Below, one piece after another: positions 13,200 to 24,007 of a stretch of DNA of 64,000 nucleotides. The position numbers were made by a program, and so were the translations under genes. The notes below the pieces were generated by a model that was not told the origin of the DNA, did not search any database, and saw nothing but the letters and a program-made list of their open reading frames with translations. The first letter of the stretch is position 1, and the number at the start of each line of letters is the position of its first letter. Origin of the DNA: Botryosphaeria dothidea (taxonomy: Eukaryota > Ascomycota > Dothideomycetes > Botryosphaeriales > Botryosphaeriaceae); the NCBI GenBank assembly GCA_011503125.2, contig WWBZ02000001.1:1-64000 (forward strand), written 5' to 3'.

Positions 13200-16100
13200 C
13201 CGCTTAACTTTTTATCCACTAGTAGTCTACGCTTAGTTCCCTCCTAGTCCTATTCTAGTTCCCTTAGAGCTCTTATCGGTCCTTCTATTTTAGATACGTG
13301 TCTAGCGCTACTATATTCTATAGTACTAATGCCGGTTCCTATATTAGCCTTATATACCCTTTCTATTTAACTTAGTACTAGAGTTAGCGCCTTTTTTACC
13401 CTAGTTTTCTTACTATTCGTTTACTTAAGACTATCTCTACTCTCTATTCGTCTTAACTATCTACTTAAACTAGTAGAGGTTAGTAGTCGTCTTATTCTTA
13501 GCTTAGTAAGAGGTCTATTCCTACTAGCCGGAGTAGGTCTATATTAAAGACGTTATATACCGCTCCGGGGATATCTAATTTATAGCTATAGAATCTAACT
13601 ACCTCGATAATAGTAAACTTAGCTACCTTATTATCGAGCTTCTTACTTAGCCTATCCGTTCTTAGATTCTTTAGATATAGCTAGACCTTATTACCTACCT
13701 TATACGTAGGAGATAGATTTCTTCGCCGGTTTACTTACCGTTTCTATTCTTATTAGGTATCTACTATAGCTATCTATGCCTAGTCCGTTACCTCTTTAAT
13801 CTTTACTACGATTACTTCTACTCTTACTACTAAAGAGTTTCTCTAGAGGTCGCCGGGCTAGAGGTCTTCGGATAACTCTAGAGGCTCGAGGTAATATCCG
13901 TAGAAGAGAAAGAACGGGCTTGCCTATATTATAGCTAAGGTCCTCCTATTAAGAGCTAGCTAGACTATTAGTAGCTAGTCCGCCTAGTCTTATTAGTAGT
14001 AGTCTACGAATAGTACTAGCTTCCTTTCTACTTTAGTATTTATTCTCTTCGTTAATCCGTCCGTTTAAGGGTAGTAGGCCGTTAAGATACGCCTCTTAAT
14101 CTTAAGTAGTTAATAGATATATTACTAGAGAAGGCTAACGAACTGCGTTCCTCTATTAGATATAATTGCTATTAGGATTCCGTGGTTCCGGTAGAAGTAT
14201 ATAATAAAGAGCCTTATAATAGTTTCCGTCTTAGTATTCGGGCAGGCCTTAAGAGTTACTCCTTTTCCTAGCCTATCGGTAATTACTATAAGTATCTCGT
14301 ACCCGTTGCTTAATAGTAGGGGCCTAATAAAGTTAATAGAGATCTCTCTCTATTAACGACTTAGTACTAGTAACGGTTTAAGTAACCCTTGCTTCCGATC
14401 TCTCTAGACCTTAGTTCTTCTATAGACGTTATAGTTCCTATAAAACCTCCGGATATCGTTAACGAATTCTAGCTAGAAGAAGTACCTTACTACGAGGGAG
14501 GTAGTTTAAACGCGTCTAGGGTATACCGAGAGGGGAGAGTTATATATCTCTTAGATAATCCTTATTCGTAGTAGCTCGGAGTCCGATACCTATTTCCTTT
14601 CCCTAAAGAGGAGGTTTCCTTAATAGTCTAGTAAATACTCCGCGATCGAGATCTTAAACTTAGTTGCAAACTCCGGTAGGAAGGTCCTTTCTCCTCGTTA
14701 TACTACTTCCTAGAGTTGCTTTAGTACTTAGTCTTATTAGAGTACCTCTTGCTATTATTTCTTAAGGGGAGGTAGTTCTTATCCGAGTTGTCCTAGTCGT
14801 ATCTATCGAGGTTCGACTACTATAGCTTCTTCTAATAATAGTAGGTCTCCGTTATCCTAGTTTCCTTACTCTTCTAGGTCTTCCGGTAAGCCTATATTTA
14901 GTACGAGTCCTTAGGCCGTTGTTTAGAGTAGTTAAGCCGTTCTTTATTCGAGCCTTTCGTCTATATCCGTAGTTAGTAGGTCCTAGTCCCTTCTTATTAA
15001 TGCGTCCGCTAATCCGTTAGTCTTTCCTAGCGTATATTTAATAATAAAAGAGAAGCGGCTAAGCTCTCTCTACTATCGAATCTGCCTCTTAGAGAGTCTC
15101 CTCGTAGTAGTAAAGTACTCTAAGTTCTTATAATTAGTAAGGATCTTAAACTAGTATAGCCCCTTTAGTTTAGTATCCTACTAGCGTAAGCACTTAACTA
15201 CTACGAGTAGTTCCTTATCGTAGATTAGGTAGTTATATTCCGCGGGTAGGTTCTTTTTCGAGAAGAACGCTACGGGCCGTAGAAAACTATCGTTATTAAA
15301 CTATTAGAGCACCCCTTTAGTATAGTATTCTAAGGAGTCCGTAGCGAGAATTATCTCCCGTTCTAGGTCGAATTATATAAGGACCGGTGCCGTGATAAAA
15401 GCCTTCTTTAATTTCCTAAACGCGAGCTCGGTTTCCTAGTTCTATTAGAAGGGCACGTTCTTCCTCGTAAGTAATACTAGAGGGGCTACTAGGTTAGAAA
15501 AGCCCTTAATAAAACGCCGATAGAAGTTCGTAAAACCGAGGAAACTAAGTACGCCCTTTGCCGTAGTAGGAGCTTTCCATTCTTAAATTGCTTTAATCTT
15601 TTCCGGGTCTATATAGATACCTTTACCTACTTCGATAATATATCTAAGATACTTAGTCGACTAGACTTCGAATTCGCATTTCTTTAGGTCGAGTTATAGA
15701 CCTATAGCATCCAATTTCTCTAAGACCTTATCGACCTTTTCCCGGTACTCCCGGCGGGATCCGTCCGTGAAGATTAGGATATTATCTACGTACGCGGAGA
15801 CAAAATCGTTAAGGAAGTTCTTTAGGGTCTAATTAATATACCGTTAGAAGGTACTCGGGGCATTTACTAGTCTAAAAGGTGTTACTAGCTATTCGAAGAG
15901 TCTAAATCGGGTCCGGAATACTATTAACTACTCGCTTCTCTCCGCGATTCGTATCCGATAGAAGGTAGTAGTTATATCTAGTTTCGTAAACTATCTTGCT
16001 TTACTAATCCGATTAAGGGTCTCCTAGATTAGTAGTAGGGGATAGCGGTTCTTTCTCGTAATTCGATTAAGAGCCCGGTAGTTATAGTAGAAGCGTAGGC

Positions 16101-16980
16101 CTCCGCCTAGTTTCTTAATAAATAGTACGGGAGCAGCAGCCGAGGAATTACTTACCCGGATAAACTCCTTATTAAGTAGTTCGTTAAGAGTCTTCCTAAG
16201 TACTAGAAGCTCGTCACGGAATATATTATATAGGGGTCCCTATAGGGCGTCCGGTGTTTTACCGTTACTATTCTTTTCCAATTCGATTTGGTAGTTAATT
16301 CTAGGCCGGTGCGGTAGGAGTTTATCTACCTCCTTCTTATTAAATAGGCGTATCTATCGAGGATCCACCCAGCTAGGTAGCCGGGCCTAAGTATCCGTGG
16401 GGGTTTTCTCTTAAAGAGCCTTATTAATATCCGCTAGGCTCGCTATAAAGACTTAGTACTCTTTCTTTTCTCGGTTTCTTAAGAGGTAACTAAAGGTAGA
16501 GGCTCCGATAAGCTTGCCCTAAGGGCTAGGAAGATCTATTGCTTATTTTACTACTAGCCCTATGTCCTTAAAGGTAATAGTCCGTTTACTTTAATCGAGT
16601 ACCGCTTTTTCCTATACTATCTATAGGCTTCCTAATATTAGGTCGTAACCGGAAAGCCTAGGTACGATATAGAAGAATATACGCTTCTAGCAGTAGCCTC
16701 TAATATCTACCTTAGCCTAGGCAACCTCGTCTATTTTCTATTCTATAGGTGTAAGTCCGTTTAGTATCCTTAGGGAGATCTTTATACGCGGGAGGTTGTA
16801 GCGTTTAGCAAAACCGTGGCTTATAATAGCGTAGAATTCACAACTAGTATCGGCGAGAGCTTTACCGAAAGACTCTTTATTAATTATAACTAGGGTAAGG
16901 AGTAAATCTTGTTCTAGCTTACGTTGCTACTTGCGCTATTCGTTCCGCACTTCCTACTTTTCCTCTACTATAGGCTCCTA
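13200..16980 (-). pseudogene. Gypsy 2 pol: protease, RT, RNase H, integrase (RIP-inactivated)
   Basis: On the minus strand an aspartic-protease-like LADTSCEFYAIIS occurs near 16810-16865. RT includes AYVDN at about 15781-15807, with the second catalytic Asp read as Asn. RNase H follows after [15 protein letters not shown] near 15480-15550. Integrase is recognisable by TDRLG and SDRGTQF-like segments near 14130-14300 and by a C-terminal KLDNKVAKFTIIEVVRF stretch near 13570-13650. Stops are TAG/TAA throughout, so boundaries are approximate. Confidence 0.75.
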
Positions 16981-16989
16981 CCTACGATT

Positions 16990-18220
16990 TTCGATAGAAG
17001 CTTTTAGTTTTCCGACTACTAGGAGGAGGACTCGTCCTCTAAGTCTTCCAGTTCCGGTCCTACGTGTTCCTCCTATTAGGTAGGCTTTGCGAGCCTTACT
17101 GGCCTCCTTAGTGGCAGCTATAGGCACTAGGCAACCCTATGTATAGAGTCGCCACAGCGTAGGCAACGACCCTTATTCTTACGTCTTTATATCTCTTGCT
17201 CGTCTACCTACTTAATACGACGTCCTTAGGCGGCCCTTGCAGGCCCTATAGGTTCCTATTCTATTTTATCTTGCTAGGGCGTAGTCGGCTTTAGCTTGGA
17301 CCCTAGCTGCCTACTAGTAGACCCTGCCGAGCCAACTTTATTCTAACCACGCTACTAGTCTTATTACTAGCCCTACTAGGGCTTCTTACCCGTATTACGT
17401 AGGTTAAACGCTTCTAGTTGGTTACTAATACGTTTTAACTCCGTATAGTAGTCCTCGAAAGACTGGCTAGTATTCCTAAGGCCGATTATACTTCGCTGGA
17501 GCTTCTAGCTAAGCTCTACTTCTAGGTAGGCCTTAAGGATCTCGTCCGGCTAGTTAGTGCCTCCCGCCTCTAGTACGAGTTTACGGAATTTAGTAAAGTA
17601 CTCTATAAAAGGCTTGTTAGTTTGGCGTAGCTTATACAGCTTACGTTAGGCCTTCTCTTACACGTAGGGGTCGCCAAATAATAGGCGTAGCTAATCTAGT
17701 AGGCACTAAGTAGTTATACTAGTCGTGTTGGTGCTGGCTTATACCTAGGGCTGTAGCTAACGAGCTACTTCGCCCCTAAGCCGATTATAAAGTATAAAAA
17801 ACTTCGTAGCTTTAGTGTAACTCGTGTAGTCCACGACGAGTTTAGCTTAGGCCTAGGTAATCCAAGGCTCGAGTTCTTCTCTATTACCCGAAAACTCGGC
17901 GAGAGGGCCGAGGTTCTTCGTGGGGCCTGTCTTAGTATAGTAGCTAGTAGGTCCTAACTTAGGGGCAGGGGGGTCCGAGGAAATTCCGGCCACCCTAGCC
18001 TCCTTTTCTCCAGCCTTCCTTCTAGCCTCCCCTAAGGATTATATAGAAGGGGTTTAGGCGCCTCCTATCTTTAAGAGTTCCTCCTTCTCTTTCTTAAGCT
18101 ATATAACCTCTTAGGTAAGAGTATCTATTCGTGCTATTATTTATAGTAGTAACCGCTTCGTTTCTTAGTTCTCTTAAGCCTATAGCTCTTATCCATGCTC
18201 TTAAGGACTTATATCGAGTA
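16990..18220 (-). pseudogene. Gypsy 2 gag with CCHC zinc knuckle (RIP-inactivated)
   Basis: A knuckle of the form C-x2-C-x4-H-x4-C (RGRCLRCGDSIHRVA then Cys) is encoded at about 17130-17180 on the minus strand. The upstream part has the Glu/Arg/Leu-rich character of retrotransposon gag, and a microsatellite lies beyond its 5' end. Start obscured by RIP. Confidence 0.65.
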
Positions 18221-18292
18221 ATTCTAGTAATTCTAGTAATTCTAGTAATTCTAGTAATTCTAGTGATTCTAGTAATTCTAGTAATTCTAGTA
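18213..18292. repeat. 9-bp tandem repeat (aattctagt)n
   Basis: About nine near-perfect copies of aattctagt in the 5' untranslated part of gypsy element 2, one unit with a g substitution. Confidence 0.9.
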
Positions 18293-18348
18293 CGCGACTA
18301 TACTAGTAATCCGATGTCTAGTAAGTCTAATATAGGAAGTCTAGCTAA

Positions 18349-18532
18349 TGTTAGGGCTTAACCTTAGGATGATCGCTAAAAGGTATATTACGCTATATAC
18401 GTTAAGCTAGACTTAAGAAGAAAGAAGAGAAGACGTAGAAGAAAGGAAAGAGTTATATACAAGGGAGGCTTGGCGTCACGTAACCCGCCGATAATCCTCT
18501 GAGGCTTGATCCTAAGGCTTCAGACTCTAATA
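18349..18532 (-). repeat. 5' LTR of gypsy element 2 (184 bp)
   Basis: Starts TGTTAGGGCT and ends CTCTAATA (CA changed to TA). Adjacent minus-strand sequence ttagctagacttcc occupies the primer-binding position. Confidence 0.9.
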
Positions 18533-18558
18533 CAAACCTAAACCCTACTTTTATATAG

Positions 18559-18654
18559 GCCTGCAAATACATCCTTATAACGGTATATTTAATCTTTTTA
18601 GTTAGGGCCTATAAATATACCCTTATAACGGTACATTTAATCTTTTTAGTTAGA
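18559..18654. repeat. 48-bp direct repeat, two copies
   Basis: gcctgcaaatac...gttagg at 18559-18606 is repeated at 18607-18654 with scattered changes, between gypsy 2 and TLH copy 3. Both copies contain ttataacggta and ttaatctttttagttag. Confidence 0.8.
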
Positions 18655-18659
18655 CGCCT

Positions 18660-21600
18660 CTCTCGGCCGCTATCTATCCTACTCTACTACTAAAATACCC
18701 GCCTTACGGCACCTATCTACTATATTCTCCCGTAACGAATTTAACGGCACTACTACTACCGTCGTCCCTATCTCGCCTACGCTAGCGGTATATAACGCCG
18801 GGACTATAAATACTATACTCTTGCCCGCTCCTATACCTATTACTACTAATAACGGACTACGGCCTTCTACTACCGCCTCTACTACCTACTTCTATATTCC
18901 TCTAAACTCGGTATCCTCTTAGCCTATTAACTACCGTAATATCTACCGCCTATCTACTATCTTAACCTTCTTTTAACGCCTAAAATTCGCGTCTATATCC
19001 TCCACCACTGCCGCTACTAACCGCTTCTTACTACCTCGCCGTAACTATCGTAACGTTAACGCGTACTACTAGAACTAGTAGAACCGGATACTAGCTTCCC
19101 TATACCTCTCTATCGTCGTCTTTAACTCCTAGGCCGCCTCGATTATTAACCGGCCGTATACCGCGCCCGCTATACGCGTGCTATACCTAAACTATATATC
19201 TTACGTGTGGCTTTAGCCCTCTACATTACCGTCGCCTTCCTCGCCCTCCGCCTCCTCTCCTACTACTCCGTCTACGTCGAAAAAACAATCCCCTTTAATA
19301 AACCTATTTCCGATCGCCTAGACGTACTACCGGTACGTAGCCACGTTAATTTCCACCCCTATCCGCGCCTTACTCTCCCGCTTTATCGCGTCGCGGAACC
19401 GGCTAGCCGTCTACTTCGCTGCCGCCGGTCCCTCCGGGCTCTAAACGAACCCGTACTCTTCCGGCGGCCTGTCTCTCCCCTCCGCTACGTACGCTAATAA
19501 CCGCTCGAACGGGATAACTATCTATACGTAATATATTAATAACTCGCCTACCTTCTACGGCAAATACCGGTAGATAATCTTTAAACTACCGTCCCGGCCG
19601 TGCTCCTTATAGTACCGGGTTACGTATACTATTAACCCGTCCTCGACGAATACGTTGCGCTGCCCGCCGTTAGCCGTGTTGTAATACCGGATGCTTATTA
19701 ACTCGGGCACCCGCGCCGGCCCGCCGCCGGTAATATGCATTAACACGGCCAACTACTCTTTAAACCTGCCTACCGTCCGCCTAAACCCGTCGATAGCTTC
19801 GCGGTTCTACCTAGCCGGGTGCTGTGCCGGGTCCTCGTGCGGGTTGGCGATAAACTACCACCTCTACTACCGCCCTCGCTCCTACCCCGTAATTAACCGC
19901 TCGTATAACTACTACTAGCCGTCCGCCTCCTCCTCTAACGGCTGCCGATTCCGCGGGTCCTTAATAAAAAACTACCCGGGCTCCGTCACGCTTGGATTGT
20001 CGCGCATCCGATCCCACCTAATAGCTGGCAACTCCCCTATCCGCTCCTAGCTAGTCGACACCTATATTACCTCCTCTACTAACGTCTGCCTATAATCGCC
20101 CGCCAACCCGTACACCTACGCGCGGAAACTGTCTATGCTAAACTCGATACCCCGGTATACTAACGTCTCGCCGCCCGGCCCCGTCTACCGTATCGCACCC
20201 GGTGCCGTAGTCGTATACCTAATCTTCATCCCGTACGTTCTGGCGTCGTACATCCAACTTATCGGCGTCGGTTCGTCCCTAACCATAAACCTATTAACTA
20301 TCTCGCGCACCCGCTACTAAACCCTACTATCCCCGCTGTCCCTGGCCGCCTGCCACGCGCTCTACACTACTATAATGCGCGCTAACTTAATAACTACTAA
20401 TAACTTAGGCGTGTACACCAACGGGCTCTGCCACTCTTTTCCCTCTTTACTAATCCCTAATACGGCTAATCCGCTAATCAACGCGTTGGTATAGCTATCG
20501 TCCTCGGTCTGGTGGTCTAACAAACTAATATAAAATGCCAAACACTTGCACTCTAATAAACTCAACTCGTTTTTATCCTCCTCTTCCCCTTCCCCTTCCC
20601 CTTCTTCTTCTTCTTCCTCTTCCTCCTCCGCCTCGTTACTATATTCTTCCTTATTATTAATACTCTCTAATACACCTCTACTATCCTTACCTTCCTCCTC
20701 GAACTCGAATTTAATCTCCTCTTCCTCATTCTTATTCTCGATATTCTCGTTAACTAGGATTGCTGGCTCTACCGCCTTACCCTCTACCCACTCCAACCGG
20801 GCTTCCTCGATAAAATCCTACAACGCCCTACCCTGCTCTACCGTTAACTCGTACGGCGGCCTTACTTCCGGCTGGTGCTGGTGCTGCTGCTGCTATCTTT
20901 GCTGCCGTTCTTGCTACTACTGCTGCTGCTGCTACTTGTCGACTGCTGCTATAGCGTGCGTACGGAAAACGTACCCGATGATCCGCTGCCACGTCTGCTT
21001 GTACCGCTGCTTGGTATCCTCGCCCATGCGCGCCTCGAACGGGTATCCCGGCTTGACGTTGCTCTCCTTACGGATTATCTCGAATAAAACCTCGATGTTG
21101 ACCGACGTCTGAACCGTTGCTTGCGCCTTATCGATCATCTGGCTGAAACTCTAGCACATGATGGCCAAAATCTCCGCCTGGGTCTGCTGTCTCCGCTATC
21201 TATCCCGCTCGACCCGGCTGCTGCCTTCTCTGCCCTCGCCCCTCCGCCTATCCTCCCTCTGCTGCTCCTACTGCCACCGCTTCTACTCTTCCGCCGGCAA
21301 CTCCGCGTGCTGCTGTAATTCCTCTATAGCGAACCCGGCCAAATGCTCCGCCCACCCGACCCTACGCAACCACGGGTTTGCCTCCAACTTCCTCTACGGC
21401 TGCACTACCGCCTTGCGCCGCTCCTTCTCCTACTATAACCCCGCCTTAATCTGCTGGCGGATACGCTGGCTGGCCGTTATCGGTGCTGCTGTTTCTTGCT
21501 CTTGCTGCTGCTGCTGCTGCTGCTACTACTGGCTCTCTACTAATACCTCGAAATACTCCTGCCTAGGGCCGTGCTTGAAAAACCTCTGGCATCTGACGCC

Positions 21601-22040
21601 GGTGCGCCACGGCCTCGACGCCTCGCTGGCCCGGCGGCGCTGTGCTAACGACCCGCCCCTACGCTAGCTATTAACCCATCCATACGCGGTCCGACAATGC
21701 GTCTTAATTCTCTTAACCGTTCGCACAATATATCCGTATTCCACGCCCCCCTTAACCTCCCACTAGCATGCAAACCTATTATTATGCACTAGTAAATGCT
21801 GGATGGGCCGCACTGGCTGCGTGGGCTGCTTGAACTCGGCTGCCAACTAACCCTCTGTGCGGATTAACCTATTAATCTGCCCTATCGTCTCCGTAATACC
21901 CTTCCTCCTAGCTGCATCTACCTTATGCTTAGGACCCCCTAAATACGCATTTACGTGGGTGGGCAACACGGTAAACCCGCAATCTTTGTAAACGACGATA
22001 TTAAACTCTAGTACGTACCTAAATGGCTCTATTACTGCGC
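18660..22040 (-). pseudogene. TLH-type gene, copy 3 (divergent lineage, helicase truncated)
   Basis: Reading leftwards from about 22032 (the expected start ATG appears as ATA): first finger-like region KDCGFTVLPTHVNAYL (21940-21993); second TVKRIKTHCRTAYGWVN (about 21670-21730); Gln repeats near 21500; an acidic Glu/Asp tract near 20573-20660; GGGPARVPELISIRYYN (19660-19735); a TYR..YV..IGNRFI box (19280-19350) and AGAVYGR (19150-19190). The helicase begins with Walker A GAGKS (18817-18831) and VVVVPLNSLREN, then the gene is cut near 18660 before the DEAH motif. It differs strongly from copies 1 and 2. The half nearest the N-terminus has fewer RIP stops than the helicase half. Confidence 0.75.
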
Positions 22041-22640
22041 TGGCTTTAACTGCTTTGACTAATTAGCGCGCGGGTGGGCGGATGGATGAATGGATGGATT
22101 AATAAATGGATAAATGGCTGACTGACTGACTGTCTGTCTGTCTGCTTTGCTTTGGTATGCTGCGCTGCGCTGCGCTGTGTTGTGCTGCGACTAAAACTTA
22201 CCACCAAACGCCTTCACCGACTCTTCTTTCTGCCGGCTTCCCTTGCTCCCGGGGCTTCTACCTGCCTCCGCCACGCTCTAATTCGCTAATGACTAACTCT
22301 AACTTACCCGGCGCTTGCAACGTGCGCTACTACCGCCGGTCCGTGCGTAAAACTAGTGCCCCATTAAAACTACGATACCTCGAACTTCAACCGTCGATTT
22401 AATTACTACGAACGCGTATTTCCGACCCGTTCGAATCGGCTACGGGATATATAGACGCGTACTTGGTATTCTACGCGGTCGTATCCTAGATTTTCGCTCG
22501 GAAACGCCGATGATTTCCATTCTCCTCCACCAATGATTTCGACTCCTCCTGCCAATAATTTCGACCCCGGAAACTACTAACCCTACTTTCGATTTGTATG
22601 GGCCCACCAATGATTTCGACCCCGAAATCATTGCTGCATT
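22041..22640. other. Low-complexity spacer with a repeated motif and a perfect hairpin
   Basis: Short tandem tracts of gatg, gact, gtct and gctgc lie at 22075-22190. From 22507 the motif aatgatttcgac is repeated three or four times with small changes. A perfect 10-bp inverted repeat (22609-22618 with 22623-22632, spacer accc) sits just before the LINE. No coding sequence is supported. Confidence 0.7.
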
Positions 22641-22649
22641 ACGGTTAGG

Positions 22650-24007
22650 GCATCTAGTATAGCGTAGAATACGTTGAAAGAGCCTTAAAGACAGCAGACA
22701 CCCTCCTCCAAGCCCTACAAGCATCCGCTGGCCTCCCTTCAGTCCTCTCTAGCCAGGTGAAAAATTTTCTCGACATTGCCAAGACAATCTTCTAGGATTA
22801 TATCTCTATATGCCAGGAAGTAAATACTAAAGAACCCGGCCTTAAGGATATCCTTAAGGAAGTGCAGTAAGTCTAGAAGATAGTTAGCCAACTCCAGACT
22901 ACCCCTACGCCCGTAGTACCTAGCTAGGCCAACATTGCAGCCCGAGCAGCCCCAAAGCCTCCTACCCCCCCGGCCACCACTAAGCTTACCCTATACTTCC
23001 CAGATAAGACTAATAGATAGGAGGTCGCCAACCTCTCTAATGAGGCTATTATTAAGAAGATTTAGGTAGGGAAAAGCCTAGCGTGCAAAAAGGTGCTAGC
23101 TGCTAAGAAGCTCCCCAGTAGGGACGTTAAGCTCTTTATACCTAATGCTCAGACCAGAGTAGCCCTCCTCCAGGACTAGGAATAGACTATAGGACTGGGC
23201 AGGGAAGTCCGCCCTAACCAGCAGCTCTATTCAGTGCTAGTCCACAACGTCCCCCTCAAAGGCATTGACATCAAGGATCCCCAGGCCGCCCAAACCCTTC
23301 AGGATCAGAACCTGTCCCTACACCCAGGACTACGTATTAGCAAGCTAGCCTGGCTAAAGAGGAAGCTCCCAGAGGGGAAAACTTACTTAGCGATTATTCT
23401 TAGCACTACAGACCCCGAGGCAGCCAACTAGATTATTACTAAAGGACTTATTAGTAACTATGCGCTCTACACAGCAGAATACTATAGTGCAGCCTTTATA
23501 GTAACCCAGTGCTTCAAGTGCCAGGACTATGGCTATATCTCCACCTACTATAGAAGGGAGAATAAGTATAGCTAGTGTGCAGAGGCATATAACACCTAAG
23601 AGTGCCCTAAGGAAAAAATGCAGTGTGCAAACTGCTCACAAAAGCACACGGCCTGGAGCAACGCCTGCCCAGCACGCAGAGCCTGCCAGGCAAAGGCCAC
23701 CTAGGCCCGCCTAGCGGCTCTAGAGAGGTATAGGGTAGGATGCCCTGTGGCTAAGATACAGCCCCAAACCAACTAGTTGACGGTCGGGCCAAGGAAGAGG
23801 CCTAGAGAGGAGGAGCCGACCAAGAGAGGGCCAGGCAGGCCAAGGGACTTAAGCCGCCCCCCACCTCCTAACCAAATGCGGTTTACCGGACTTAATAGCT
23901 CCCAGCATGCCTCCGGGGAGGAGCCCGCGGGAACCCCCTCCGCCTCGCAGCCTACACCACCGACTCCCTCGTAGCCTGACTTAGAGATGGAAGAAAGTCA
24001 ATGTTAG
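22650..24007 (+). pseudogene. LINE-2 ORF1 (nucleic-acid-binding, zinc knuckles)
   Basis: A Pro-rich N-terminal half is followed by the RNA-binding region (NVPLKGIDIKD, 23234 onward) and two CCHC-type knuckles near 23510-23670. The first, TQCFKCQDYGYISTYY, has lost its His and last Cys to Tyr, the RIP change. The second includes CANCSQKHTAWSNAC. A basic tail (RKRPREEEPTKRG) precedes a stop at 24005-24007, which overlaps the ATG of ORF2 at 24001. Premature stops are all TAG/TAA. Confidence 0.75.

Larger units (their letters stand above)
12481..18532 (-). mobile_element. Ty3/gypsy element 2, full length, minus orientation
   Basis: 6052 bp bounded by two 184-bp LTRs (12481-12664 and 18349-18532). 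Target duplication is taaac (12476-12480) against caaac (18533-18537), differing by one C-to-T in CpA context as RIP would cause. Read on the minus strand: 5' LTR, gag with zinc knuckle, protease, RT/RNase H, integrase, a purine tract next to the 3' LTR at 12665-12690. All frames are broken by TAG/TAA. A second, barely mutated end of the same family lies at 63387-64000. Confidence 0.9.

Noticed and set aside
20546..21112. Ser/Cys/Tyr-rich plus-strand frames
   Set aside because: Reverse strand of the acidic and Gln-rich parts of TLH copy 3.
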